Positions 1 through 7,416 of a stretch of 18,085 nt of DNA are shown piece by piece. Below the pieces are notes generated by a model. That model had not been told where the DNA came from. It searched no databases and was given only the letters and a program-made list of their open reading frames with translations. This stretch comes from JALOAR01 sp041649415 (GTDB lineage: Bacteria; Patescibacteriota; Minisyncoccia; UBA6257; Colwellbacteraceae). The position numbers were made by a program, and so were the translations under genes. Numbering within the stretch: the first letter of the stretch is position 1; every line of letters begins with the position of its first letter. The DNA lies in NCBI GenBank assembly GCA_041649415.1, contig JBAZND010000005.1:1-18085 (forward strand). Reading direction: 5' to 3'.

Positions 1-2
1 GC

Positions 3-176
3 GTTAACTCATCGGGAGAAGACTGCGAAGGAGAGAACCAGGCTTCAAGCGAATACACCGTGAAAGTCTATACTCCGGACCTGAAGGAGATTCCCGCTTA
101 CAGGAGCGGATTCATGAAATTCATAGGGCAGATACTTGAAGGGGTGAGGGGGGTTGTGGAAAAAAGTTTATTTTAA
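3..176 (+). CDS. 3' end of an unrecognised protein gene (partial)
   Basis: An open frame enters from the left edge and runs 57 codons to a TAA at 174-176; the start lies outside the window. The visible C-terminal part is hydrophilic, with an acidic Cys-containing stretch near its start (GEDCEGEN), then a TVKVYTPDL segment and a mildly hydrophobic tail ending VVEKSLF. No family is recognised. It is the only plus-strand protein gene seen on the left side and converges on the ftsQ-like gene; the two coding ends overlap by nine bases (168-176), and no terminator hairpin is visible on either side. Codon content is compatible with real coding, but with so little sequence this rests on the open frame alone. 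Confidence 0.5.
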   Translation, partial: VNSSGEDCEGENQASSEYTVKVYTPDLKEIPAYRSGFMKFIGQILEGVRGVVEKSLF

Positions 177-992
177 TTTGTAAAACCCTTTCCCATCAAT
201 TCTAAGATCAACATATTCCACCTCCGGCCATTTGTCCGAGGCAATGAGCGTTTCCAGTATGGGACGGCCGGAGACGGCGGAATTTTGTTCAAGGCTTACG
301 AAAATTTTCTGCCCCGAGGATACAATTATGGAAGCTTCTTTAAAAAGCGGATCGTCAATTGTGATTTCTTTTGTGGCCCAACCAAAATTTTTTGTCATTT
401 TCGCGCTTTCAAGGAGGTTTTGCAGTTTTTCCTGGTCAATAGTTTCCGTTCCGATGGATATTTTTCTGCCCGTCTTGTCAGAAATCACAAAAACGAGCTC
501 TCCCTTTGAGTCCGGCGCCTCCCCTATCACGAATCCTTCTTCGTCCAGCCAGAAACAATATCTCGCTTCGCCTTCATCCGCGCACCACGTTATTTTTTCA
601 TGCCGTTCGGAAACAGCGACAGAAATGGCGCGATTTTCATAGTCTTTCTTGATGGTTATTTCCTTAACGCGCGGGAATTGAGTCTTAATAAGACTGGTCA
701 GTTCTTCATCGTTTTTATAGGCCAACCGATGGTTTTCCGGCAGAATAAATCCCAAAAATCCTCCGTGTCGGGCATTTTTGCTTTTAATTAAAGAAATTAT
801 GTCTTCGGGAGGGACCATTCTCGTTCCCGATACCTTAATTTCGTCTATTTTCATGAAGCTGCCATTACGGAGAAACCACAAACCAACGCCGGCAGAAAAA
901 ATAAACATGGCGGCGGCAAAGAAAACGATGATTTTCTTGAACAGTTTCTTTCGGCTCCAAGCCGAAGAAAAATTTTTAGTTGTTCTCTCCAT
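168..992 (-). CDS. ftsQ: FtsQ-type cell division protein (POTRA domain)
   Basis: The 274-residue product has the layout of FtsQ/DivIB, the bitopic membrane protein that links early and late divisome proteins and binds FtsB/FtsL outside the cell. A short basic cytoplasmic N-terminus (RKKLFKK) precedes one membrane segment at about residues 21-41. A POTRA-like strand-helix unit starts at about 48 (KIDEIKVSGTR, then PPEDIISLI), and a beta domain ends with VEYVDLRIDGKGFYK, which resembles the closing FtsQ strand. The ATG at 992 lies inside the end of serS (17-base overlap), so it is probably translated from the same message. It is not beside ftsA or ftsZ as in a classical division cluster. The family call rests on topology and the two end motifs; overall identity to known FtsQ is probably low. 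Confidence 0.75.
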   Translation of the reverse strand: MERTTKNFSSAWSRKKLFKKIIVFFAAAMFIFSAGVGLWFLRNGSFMKIDEIKVSGTRMVPPEDIISLIKSKNARHGGFLGFILPENHRLAYKNDEELTSLIKTQFPRVKEITIKKDYENRAISVAVSERHEKITWCADEGEARYCFWLDEEGFVIGEAPDSKGELVFVISDKTGRKISIGTETIDQEKLQNLLESAKMTKNFGWATKEITIDDPLFKEASIIVSSGQKIFVSLEQNSAVSGRPILETLIASDKWPEVEYVDLRIDGKGFYKLK

Positions 993-2220
993 TTAATATC
1001 TCTTCTCTGCCCAAATAACTCTTCAGGGCTTCTGGGACTTGAACGCTTCCGTTTTCGCGCTGGAAGTTTTCAAGAATGGCAAGAAGAGGCCTCTCGCTGA
1101 AAGCGGTGGCGTTCAGAGTATGAACAAATTCTCTTTTGTCTTTTCCATCCGTATCGCGGGTTTTAAAAGTAATGTTTAATCCGCGGGATTGGAAATCGGT
1201 TGTGTTGGAGCAGGAATGGGTTTCCCTATATTTATTCTGGCTTGGAATCCAAGCTTCAATATCGTATTGGCTTGCGTCACCGAAGCCCATATCTCCCGTG
1301 CAGATTCTCATTACACGGTATGGAATTTCGAGTTTTTGCATCAATTCTTCCTGTCTTGCAAGGAGAAATTCGTGTTCATCCCTAGAATCTTCCGGTCGGC
1401 AAAGCGAATACATCTCGAGCTTATTGAATTGATGCACGCGAAGAATGCCGCGAGTATCTTTACCGTAACTCCCCGCTTCACGGCGGAAGCATGTTGAAAA
1501 TCCAAGCAGACGAATAGGTTTTGTAACGTCTATTGTTTCGTCCATATACATCGGAGCCATGGAGTGTTCCGAACTGCCCACAAGATACAAGTCGTCTTCG
1601 GGAACGTAAAAAGCGTCTCCGGCGTCAATAAACTGCCCTTTACCCACTCGCCTGTAAACGTCCGTTTTTATCATCACTGGCGGAAGGATAAAACGAAAGC
1701 CGTAAGGAATGAGCGTGTCCATCCCGAAACGGAAAAGAGCAAAATCCAGTTCAGCCACTTCGCCTGAAATGTAACCGAAACGGCTACCGGCAATTTTTGC
1801 GGCGCGATCGGTATCTATGAATTCACCCGCAATATCAACGTAATCCTTGGGTTTAAAGGAAAATTTAGGAGGCTCGCCGATTGTTCTAATAGCCACATTT
1901 TCGGATTCGTCCCTTCCAACGGGGACGTCTTCGTCGGGAAGATTAGGGATTTTGGAGAGAAGAAAGTCTCTTTCTTCCAGAAGCACGTTTATTTTTTCCT
2001 CATTCTTGGCTATTTCTTCTTTTAATTTACGGGCGCTATCGCGATTATCCGCGCCGAGTGATTTTTGTTCCGCGCGTATGTCGTCGGTAGTTTTCTTAAG
2101 CTCCCTCCATTCGGAGTCAATTTTAAGAAGTTGATCGGCGAGGTTCGGATCAGCGAGTTTCTTTTTCATCCCCTCTTTCACAAGTTCCAAATTTTCCCTA
2201 ATAAGATTTATGTTAATCAT
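976..2220 (-). CDS. serS: Seryl-tRNA synthetase
   Basis: This class II synthetase charges tRNA-Ser with serine in the cytoplasm. Its 414 residues are close to the usual 420-430. The first 110 residues form the charged, heptad-like antiparallel coiled-coil arm that binds the long variable arm of tRNA-Ser. Motif 2 is clear (FRREAGSYGKDTRG, about 245-258), and motif 3 is at about 377-387 (RPLLAILENFQ) after TLNATAFSE. The ATG at 2220 overlaps the end of lysS by eight bases, and no Shine-Dalgarno sequence is visible, suggesting coupled translation. The matching tRNA-Ser(GGA) lies at the other end of the window. Confidence 0.97.
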   Translation of the reverse strand: MININLIRENLELVKEGMKKKLADPNLADQLLKIDSEWRELKKTTDDIRAEQKSLGADNRDSARKLKEEIAKNEEKINVLLEERDFLLSKIPNLPDEDVPVGRDESENVAIRTIGEPPKFSFKPKDYVDIAGEFIDTDRAAKIAGSRFGYISGEVAELDFALFRFGMDTLIPYGFRFILPPVMIKTDVYRRVGKGQFIDAGDAFYVPEDDLYLVGSSEHSMAPMYMDETIDVTKPIRLLGFSTCFRREAGSYGKDTRGILRVHQFNKLEMYSLCRPEDSRDEHEFLLARQEELMQKLEIPYRVMRICTGDMGFGDASQYDIEAWIPSQNKYRETHSCSNTTDFQSRGLNITFKTRDTDGKDKREFVHTLNATAFSERPLLAILENFQRENGSVQVPEALKSYLGREEILNGENN

Positions 2221-3670
2221 TGCGATTTTGATTTTTCATTGCCGGGAAAAAGACCGTTTCCCGAACGGGTTTATCCATCAACACGGCAAAAAGTCTTTCG
2301 GAAATACCAAATCCGGCCGCCGGAGGCATGCCATATTCAAGAGCCTCCAGAAATTCTTCGTCCAACATTTGAGCTTCCGCATCTCCTAACTCTCGCAGTT
2401 TCATTTGTTCTTTAAAGCGCATACGTTCATCAAGCGGATCATTTGCTTCGGAAAATCCCTTGCCAAGTTCCGAGCCGCAAGCCACGATTTGGAACCGAAG
2501 AACTTTGTTTTTTTCTTCTTTTACGCGTTTCGCGAGCGGTTCAATTTCTATCGGCGGCTTAACGAGAAATACCGGTTGTAACATTTCCGACCGGATGAGT
2601 TTTCTGAAAATAAGGTCAATCAACCTGCCTTTTCCAAGCGATGGCGTTACGGAAATATCAATTTCTTTGGCCTTATTTATGAGGTCGGCAACGGTGGCGT
2701 TATTTAGGTCGAGGCCCGTTTTCTCTTTAAAAACGGAGAAATAGTCAACTGTTTTCCATTCGGATGACCAATCAATTTTATGGCCTTTCCATTCGGTCTT
2801 CAGAGAACCGCAGGTTGCTTTAATAACACGCTTGTAGAGCTTCTCCACGAATTTCATCAAATCGTTATAATCGGCATAGGCCCAATAAAATTCCAGCTGC
2901 GTGTAGTCTTGAAGGTGCTCGGCGTCAATTCCCTCGTTCCGGAATATGCGTCCGATTTCAAATACCTTGTCATATCCGCCGACAAGAAGTTTTTTGAGCG
3001 CTATTTCAAGCGATATACGCAGATAAAAATCAGCGTCTAGCGCGTTATAATGCGTTTTGAAGGGTTCCGCTTCCGCTCCACCCGGAGTTTGTTCCAAAAC
3101 GGGAGTTTCAACTTCGAGAAATCCGGATTTGCAAAGCGCCTCTCTAAAAGTCTGCCAATAAACGGCTTTCTTCCGGAACATTTCTCGCGTCTCGGGATTA
3201 AGAATAAGTTCTAAATATCTTTTCCGCAGTCTTGTTTCGGTATCCTCTATGCCGAAATGTTCTGAAGGCAAAGGTCTTAAGGATTTAACGATAATGCGGG
3301 CCGATCTGGTTTCAACGCTTTTTTCTCCTTTCTTCGTCTTTACGAGAATTCCTGAAATTTCCAGAAAATCGCCGATATCAAGCGCGGCCTTAATAATCTC
3401 AAACCCGTCTGTTTTTGCGCCTGACAGGAGCGCCTGTATCCGACCCGTTCCGTCATCCAAATCGGCAAAAATCAGTTTTCCTTGATCCCTTAAGCCCAAC
3501 ACGCGGCCAGCAATGGAGATTTGCTTTTTAAATATTGAGCATAAAGCAAACGATCTGACAGCTTCGCCTATTGAATGAGTTATTTTGACCGTTGCCGGAT
3601 AGGGATCAAAGCCAGTTGCCTGCAAAACCGCAAGTTTTTCTTTTCTTGATTTGATTATGTCCTCAAGCAT
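2213..3670 (-). CDS. lysS: Lysyl-tRNA synthetase, class II
   Basis: The 485-residue enzyme attaches lysine to tRNA-Lys. An N-terminal OB-fold anticodon-binding domain is seen at about 51-125 (ISIAGRVLGLRDQGK, FADLDDGTGRIQ). The class II core follows: FLEVETPVLEQTPGGAEAEPF (184-204), motif 2 RIFRNEGIDAEH (241-252) and a C-terminal motif 3 (GFGISERL... VRETVFFPAM, about 452-477). Motif 3 differs from the usual GLGIGIDRL: it is one residue shorter and carries ISER, but keeps the key arginine. A promoter-like sequence lies directly upstream. It follows greA after 45 bases and overlaps serS at its end. Confidence 0.96.
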   Translation of the reverse strand: MLEDIIKSRKEKLAVLQATGFDPYPATVKITHSIGEAVRSFALCSIFKKQISIAGRVLGLRDQGKLIFADLDDGTGRIQALLSGAKTDGFEIIKAALDIGDFLEISGILVKTKKGEKSVETRSARIIVKSLRPLPSEHFGIEDTETRLRKRYLELILNPETREMFRKKAVYWQTFREALCKSGFLEVETPVLEQTPGGAEAEPFKTHYNALDADFYLRISLEIALKKLLVGGYDKVFEIGRIFRNEGIDAEHLQDYTQLEFYWAYADYNDLMKFVEKLYKRVIKATCGSLKTEWKGHKIDWSSEWKTVDYFSVFKEKTGLDLNNATVADLINKAKEIDISVTPSLGKGRLIDLIFRKLIRSEMLQPVFLVKPPIEIEPLAKRVKEEKNKVLRFQIVACGSELGKGFSEANDPLDERMRFKEQMKLRELGDAEAQMLDEEFLEALEYGMPPAAGFGISERLFAVLMDKPVRETVFFPAMKNQNRND

Positions 3671-3681
3671 ATATGCTCATA

Positions 3682-3710
3682 ATTATGGACAGAACCAACT
3701 CAAAACTCAA
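3682..3710 (-). promoter_or_regulatory. Candidate sigma70 promoter for lysS-serS-ftsQ
   Basis: Reading the minus strand, TTGAGT (3710-3705) and CATAAT (3687-3682) are separated by exactly 17 bases. The -10 element matches consensus at five of six positions and the -35 at four. Only 11 bases separate the -10 from the lysS ATG, so a start point at about 3675 would leave a leader of roughly five bases. The element fills the 45-base gap between greA and lysS, one of the few sizeable gaps in this gene block. This is pattern matching only. Confidence 0.5.
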
Positions 3711-3715
3711 ATTTC

Positions 3716-4174
3716 TTAGCTAATTTTTAAAACCTTGTAGATTATTTCTCCCGCGGGAGTTAAGACTCTTGCAGAATCGCCTACTTTTTTGCCGATTATA
3801 GCTCGCCCGACTGGAGATTCATTTGAGATAAGACCTTCTTCCGGCTTAGCTTCGTTTGAGCCGACTATTGTAAAGAGGCGGGTTTTCCCCTTAGACTCAA
3901 CTTCCACTTCGCAACCGAGGTCAATGAATTCCTGCGAGGTTAATTTCTTAATAACAGAGGCATTTTTAACGATGTCTTCGAGTTCGTCTATGCGGGATTC
4001 AAGCGTTTCTTGCTGCTCTCTCGCCTCCGAATATTCGGCGTTTTCCGATAAATCGCCGTATTCTTTGGCGCGTTTGAGGCGTTCGGCAACTTCAATTCGT
4101 TTAACCGTTTTTAGCTCGTTAAGTTCCTCTTTCAGCTCCGTAAGTCTTTTTGCGGACAAATAATAATTTTTCAT
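3716..4174 (-). CDS. greA: Transcription elongation factor GreA
   Basis: GreA enters the secondary channel of stalled RNA polymerase and stimulates cleavage of backtracked RNA. The 152-residue product matches the family length (about 158 in E. coli). Residues 1-75 form the coiled-coil finger, with the tip sequence GDLSENAEY placing the catalytic acidic pair at Asp41 and Glu44, the same numbering as E. coli GreA. Residues about 80-152 form the FKBP-like domain (IVGSNEAKPEEGLISNESPVG, then ARVLTPAGEIIYKVLKI). It starts five bases after the glycosyltransferase stop without a visible Shine-Dalgarno sequence. Its placement in the block that encodes RpoA and ribosomal proteins fits a growth-related role. 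Confidence 0.96.
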   Translation of the reverse strand: MKNYYLSAKRLTELKEELNELKTVKRIEVAERLKRAKEYGDLSENAEYSEAREQQETLESRIDELEDIVKNASVIKKLTSQEFIDLGCEVEVESKGKTRLFTIVGSNEAKPEEGLISNESPVGRAIIGKKVGDSARVLTPAGEIIYKVLKIS

Positions 4175-4179
4175 TTTTG

Positions 4180-4935
4180 TTATTTTTGTTTGGTGATTTT
4201 ATAACGGTTCGTCCAAAGCCAGAATCTGATTTTTAGCACATCCCGTAGAACACCGAAATAGGCGGATGATTTAACCCTTGAGCGCGTATCATTCACCCAA
4301 GTGACGGGAATTTCCTTAATCTTGTATCCAAGTTTTTTGCCGAGCGCCAATGCTTCAACATCAATTGCCCATCGATTTATTTTCATAAAAGGAAAAATTC
4401 GCGCGGCGGATTCTTCCGAAAAACATTTAAACCCGCATTGAGTGTCCCAGATCCTCGGCAAAAGGAACAGTTGAATAAAAATATTTCCCAGATTTCCTAA
4501 TATCCGGCGGTAAAAAGACTGTGGCGGAATGAGTTTCGCGCCTTTAATGTCGCGGCTTCCAATGACAATATCGTATTTCTTTCCTTCTATTCCTTCGAGA
4601 TAAGGAATCATCTTGAAGAAGTGGTCTACAGTTGTGGAATTATCGGCATCCGTAAAAAGTTTAAATTTACCCGTGGCTTCCGCCATGCCTTTGCGAATGA
4701 CATAGCCCTTGCCGTGATTTATTTCTTCTCCCACGAGGCGGAGTCCCTTAACGAGGGGCAAAAATTTGGAGACAACGTCCACCGTATTGTCTTTGGAGCC
4801 GTCGTTTACGACGAGTATTTCATAGTCAAAATCCGCTCCCCTTAAATGCTTGTCAATGTCAATAAGAGTAGCGGGAATGCGTTCGGCTTCGTTGTAAGCT
4901 GGAATGATAACCGATAAATAGGGTTTTTTATCCAT
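4180..4935 (-). CDS. Family 2 glycosyltransferase, dolichyl-phosphate sugar synthase-like
   Basis: The product (251 residues from ATG 4935) is a GT-A fold glycosyltransferase that probably moves a sugar from a nucleotide donor to a polyprenyl phosphate at the membrane face. Visible motifs are VIIPAYNE (9-16), VVNDGSKDNT (42-51), the metal-binding DAD at 96-98 (FTDADNSTT), IGSRDIKG (125-132), DTQCGFKCF (164-172) and RWAIDVE (188-194). The last two sets resemble the Alg5/DPM1-like branch rather than other GT2 enzymes. No membrane helix is evident. A TTG at 4947 would add four residues, but the ATG twelve bases after the rpsI stop fits the family start better. It sits between ribosomal protein and greA genes; substrate and product are unknown. 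Confidence 0.85.
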   Translation of the reverse strand: MDKKPYLSVIIPAYNEAERIPATLIDIDKHLRGADFDYEILVVNDGSKDNTVDVVSKFLPLVKGLRLVGEEINHGKGYVIRKGMAEATGKFKLFTDADNSTTVDHFFKMIPYLEGIEGKKYDIVIGSRDIKGAKLIPPQSFYRRILGNLGNIFIQLFLLPRIWDTQCGFKCFSEESAARIFPFMKINRWAIDVEALALGKKLGYKIKEIPVTWVNDTRSRVKSSAYFGVLRDVLKIRFWLWTNRYKITKQK

Positions 4936-4947
4936 TTTGGATAACAA

Positions 4948-5358
4948 TTAACGCTTGGCCCATTGAGGAGCGCGCCTCGCTTTTTTAAGTCCAGGTTTTT
5001 TCCTCTCAACCATTCTCGGGTCGCGAGTTAAGAGCCCCGAAGAACGAAGTGTCGGACGAAGATTCGGGTCAAGTTTTACAAGGGCTCGCGCGACACCAAG
5101 GGAAACGGCATCTGCTTGAGAGCTTAAGCCTCCTCCGAAAACTTTCGCGGTAATGCCCATGGCTTCGCTCGTAAGCGCTTTTTTAATCGGAGCGGATGCG
5201 GAAGCAATTTGCGCGGCCGTTTTAAAATATTTTTTAACATCCGCGTCATTTACGTTAAAACCGGAAGCTCCCGGAAAAATTCGGACACGGGCGGAAGAAG
5301 TTTTTCGGCGTCCCGTTCCTTCAAAATATTTAACGGCAGTGTCTTTCTTGGTTGTCAT
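4948..5358 (-). CDS. rpsI: 30S ribosomal protein S9 (uS9)
   Basis: uS9 sits in the small-subunit head, and its basic C-terminal tail reaches toward P-site tRNA. The product has 136 residues from ATG 5358. Diagnostic features are the opening YFEGTGRRKTSSARVRIFPG, the central GITAKVFGGGLSSQADAVSLG with ALVKLDP, the LLTRDPRMVERKKPGLKKAR stretch and the conserved end RAPQWAKR (family usually ends in FSKR). A TTG at 5373 would add five residues and overlap rplM. The ATG four bases after the rplM stop is preferred. It forms the usual rplM-rpsI pair. Confidence 0.96.
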   Translation of the reverse strand: MTTKKDTAVKYFEGTGRRKTSSARVRIFPGASGFNVNDADVKKYFKTAAQIASASAPIKKALTSEAMGITAKVFGGGLSSQADAVSLGVARALVKLDPNLRPTLRSSGLLTRDPRMVERKKPGLKKARRAPQWAKR

Positions 5359-5362
5359 GCGT

Positions 5363-5704
5363 TTATTTTTCAATTATGAGCTGTTTTAATCTTTTTGCTT
5401 GCAGTCTGTTTTTGGGAAGCATCCCGGCAACGGCATGACGCAAAACCCAAGCGGGATTTTTGGCAAAAGCTTCTTTATACGTTTTTTCTCTAAGATGGCC
5501 CATATAGCCCGTGTGTCTGTAATAAATCTTTTGTTCGGCTTTACGTCCGCTTATTTCCATTCCGGAAATGTTTTTAACAATTACTTTATTCCCTCCTTCA
5601 AGACGGGGTTCGTAAGCGACGTTTATTTTGTTTTGCAAAATAGAGGCGATTTTTGTCGCTAATCTTCCCAGTTTTTGATTTTTTGCGTCAATCGTGATTT
5701 CCAT
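5363..5704 (-). CDS. rplM: 50S ribosomal protein L13 (uL13), short form
   Basis: uL13 is an early-assembly protein of the large subunit. The 113-residue product starts at ATG 5704, one base after the rplQ stop. It shows KLGRLATKIASILQNK, then VIVKNISGMEISGRKAEQKIYYRHTGYMG and HAVAGMLPKNRLQAKRLKQL, all standard uL13 blocks. Compared with the about 142 residues of E. coli L13, it lacks roughly 14 N-terminal residues and about 15 at the C-terminus. A TTG at 5728 would add only eight poorly matching residues (FKSSSSK) within rplQ, so the short form is probably genuine. Confidence 0.94.
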   Translation of the reverse strand: MEITIDAKNQKLGRLATKIASILQNKINVAYEPRLEGGNKVIVKNISGMEISGRKAEQKIYYRHTGYMGHLREKTYKEAFAKNPAWVLRHAVAGMLPKNRLQAKRLKQLIIEK

Positions 5705-5705
5705 T

Positions 5706-6056
5706 TTAGACGAACTTGATTTGAACAAGGTCCGCTCCGTCCTTCATCCGGTGTTCGGCGGTTTTAATAATCTTCAGATAACCTCCTTTTCTTTCGGCGT
5801 ATTTGGGAGCCATTTCATTATAAAGCTTGAAGGCCGCTTTTTCGGGGAGTTTTGCCTTAAGAAGCCTCAAAGAGGCAAGGTTCTGTTTCTTGGCAAGCGT
5901 AATCATCTTTTCGACTCTCGGTCTCAAGACTTTCGCTCTTGTAGCGGTGGTTTTGATGCTTTCCTCCATAATGAGATTATGCTCCAAAACCGACAGAAAA
6001 TTATTCCTGTCGCCTTTTTTTCTTCCAAATTTCGTGCCTTTAACTTGGTGCCGCAT
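5706..6056 (-). CDS. rplQ: 50S ribosomal protein L17 (bL17)
   Basis: bL17 binds 23S rRNA near the exit tunnel. The 116-residue product begins MRHQVKGTKFGRKKGDRNNFL, equivalent to the MRH-KLGR-SHR opening of the family. It continues with LEHNLIMEESIKTTATRAKVLRP and MITLAKKQNLASLRLL, and ends in the usual AEHRMKDGADLVQIKFV block. It follows rpoA after 20 bases, the classical position downstream of the alpha subunit. No Shine-Dalgarno sequence precedes the ATG at 6056. Confidence 0.96.
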   Translation of the reverse strand: MRHQVKGTKFGRKKGDRNNFLSVLEHNLIMEESIKTTATRAKVLRPRVEKMITLAKKQNLASLRLLKAKLPEKAAFKLYNEMAPKYAERKGGYLKIIKTAEHRMKDGADLVQIKFV

Positions 6057-6076
6057 AGTGTGGGATGATAGCCGGA

Positions 6077-6790
6077 TTATTCTTGGTTTTCAAGTTCGTT
6101 CCCGAGATTACTGATTTTCGTAAAGTGGTCAACGAGAATACGGGAAGCTTTGTGCACCGCTTCGGAAGGAGAAATAGAGCCATCGGTTTCAACCGCGAGA
6201 TTCAGACGATTATAGTCGGTTCTGTCGCCTACGCGCATATTTTCCATGTTGATGGCGACATTCACGACGGGCGTGAAAACGGCGTCAAGTGCTATCACTC
6301 CGATTTCAAGCTTGCCTGATTTTCTTCTTTCAACGGGAACGTAACCCAACCCTTTCTCAACGGTAAGATCCATCTCAACGTTCGCTTTTTTGTCAGTAAC
6401 GGTAAAGAGTTTCTGGTCTGGATTCACAATTTCCGCTTGGGTATTCACTTCAATGTCCGCGCCGGTAACTTCTTTTTCACCTTTTATCTTAATGGTTAAG
6501 ACTTGCGGTTCGTCGGCGGTGAATCTAAATCGGAGTTTTTTCAAGTTCATTCCTATTTCAACGACGTCCTCCAAAACGCCCGGGATAGTGGAAAATTCAT
6601 GAAGAATTCCTTTGACTTTAAATTGCGTGACAGCGGCGCCAGGGAGCGAAGAGATAAGAACCCTTCTCAAACTATTCCCAAGAGTAAGACCGTATCCGGG
6701 GAAAAGACCTTCAATATCAAAGGAACCTTTATGCCCGTCGTCCGATATTTTTTTAATTTTTACGCTGTCGCTTAGATATGCGTATTGCAT
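6077..6790 (-). CDS. rpoA: RNA polymerase alpha subunit, N-terminal domain only
   Basis: The alpha dimer nucleates assembly of RNA polymerase. The 237-residue product covers the whole assembly domain: GSFDIEGLFPGYGLTLGNSLRRVLISSLPGAAV at about 22-54 (dimer and beta contact), IPGVLEDVVEIGMNLKKL, GLGYVPVERRK, and the closing ISPSEAVHKASRILVDHF helix. It stops with LENQE and TAA where E. coli alpha (329 residues) continues into the linker and C-terminal domain. Only 20 bases separate the stop from rplQ, so no C-terminal domain is encoded nearby. Loss of that domain would remove the known UP-element and activator contacts. The stop is unambiguous in this sequence. Confidence 0.95.
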   Translation of the reverse strand: MQYAYLSDSVKIKKISDDGHKGSFDIEGLFPGYGLTLGNSLRRVLISSLPGAAVTQFKVKGILHEFSTIPGVLEDVVEIGMNLKKLRFRFTADEPQVLTIKIKGEKEVTGADIEVNTQAEIVNPDQKLFTVTDKKANVEMDLTVEKGLGYVPVERRKSGKLEIGVIALDAVFTPVVNVAINMENMRVGDRTDYNRLNLAVETDGSISPSEAVHKASRILVDHFTKISNLGNELENQE

Positions 6791-6805
6791 GTTTTTATAA
6801 TTTTA

Positions 6806-7414
6806 TTATTTCAAATAATAGTTTACGACCAAGTCCATGTCGAAAGGCGCTTCAACGCCTTTTGGGCTCATAATCACGAGTGCTGTTCTCTTTTCTTTAT
6901 CAAGTTTGAGCCATTCGGGGGCTTCAAAATTTTTGAATTTTTCATCCAAGCCGGAGAACATCGGTCCACTTGCCGATTCGGGTCTTATGGCGATTAAATC
7001 GTCCGGTTTCACCGAATACGAGGGAATGGTCACTTTGCGGCCGTTAACCATTATGTGCCCGTGGGAAACCAATTGTTTGCCGATGCGGCGAGATGCGGCA
7101 AGACCGGCGCGAAAAACAGCATTGTCTAGACGCGATTCCAAAAGTTTAATCATTACTTCGTGGGTCGGTTCTATGCCGCGATCGGCGGCAACAAAGTATT
7201 TTTCAAGTTGCCGCTCGGTAAGACCGTAACTGAATCTTACTTTTTGTTTTTCTAAAAGCTCTCGGCCATATTCGCTTAACTTTTTGAACGACTTGGCGTG
7301 TGGTCCCGGCTTATACGGGCGTTTGGATGCAGCACATTTCGGAGAATTGCAACGATCCGCCTTTAGGAAAAGTCTTGCGCCCAATGCTCTTTCTCTTTTT
7401 TCTAGAATTTTCAT
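6806..7414 (-). CDS. rpsD: 30S ribosomal protein S4 (uS4)
   Basis: uS4 is a primary 16S rRNA binder that starts 30S assembly. The 202-residue product has the N-terminal rRNA-binding part with a Cys pair (RCNSPKCAASKRPYKPGPH, Cys22 and Cys27), a remnant of the family's metal-binding segment. The helical region RFSYGLTERQLEKYF follows, then the S4 RNA-binding domain at about 93-135 (LESRLDNAVFRAGLAASRR, SHGHIMVNGRKVTIPSYSV). It starts more abruptly than the usual ARYxGP opening, by about 7-10 residues. It begins two bases after the rpsK stop and is followed by rpoA, as in most alpha operons. Confidence 0.96.
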   Translation of the reverse strand: MKILEKRERALGARLFLKADRCNSPKCAASKRPYKPGPHAKSFKKLSEYGRELLEKQKVRFSYGLTERQLEKYFVAADRGIEPTHEVMIKLLESRLDNAVFRAGLAASRRIGKQLVSHGHIMVNGRKVTIPSYSVKPDDLIAIRPESASGPMFSGLDEKFKNFEAPEWLKLDKEKRTALVIMSPKGVEAPFDMDLVVNYYLK

Positions 7415-7416
7415 TT

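Noticed and set aside
5359..5373. TTG start adding five residues to rpsI (and a similar TTG at 5728 for rplM)
   Set aside because: Both would overlap the previous gene with non-conserved residues; ATG codons just after the preceding stop fit the families better.
5694..6068. Long open frames on the plus strand opposite ribosomal and synthetase genes (for example here and 12409-12696)
   Set aside because: They lie antisense to well-identified conserved genes, show no recognisable motifs and reflect codon bias of the real genes.
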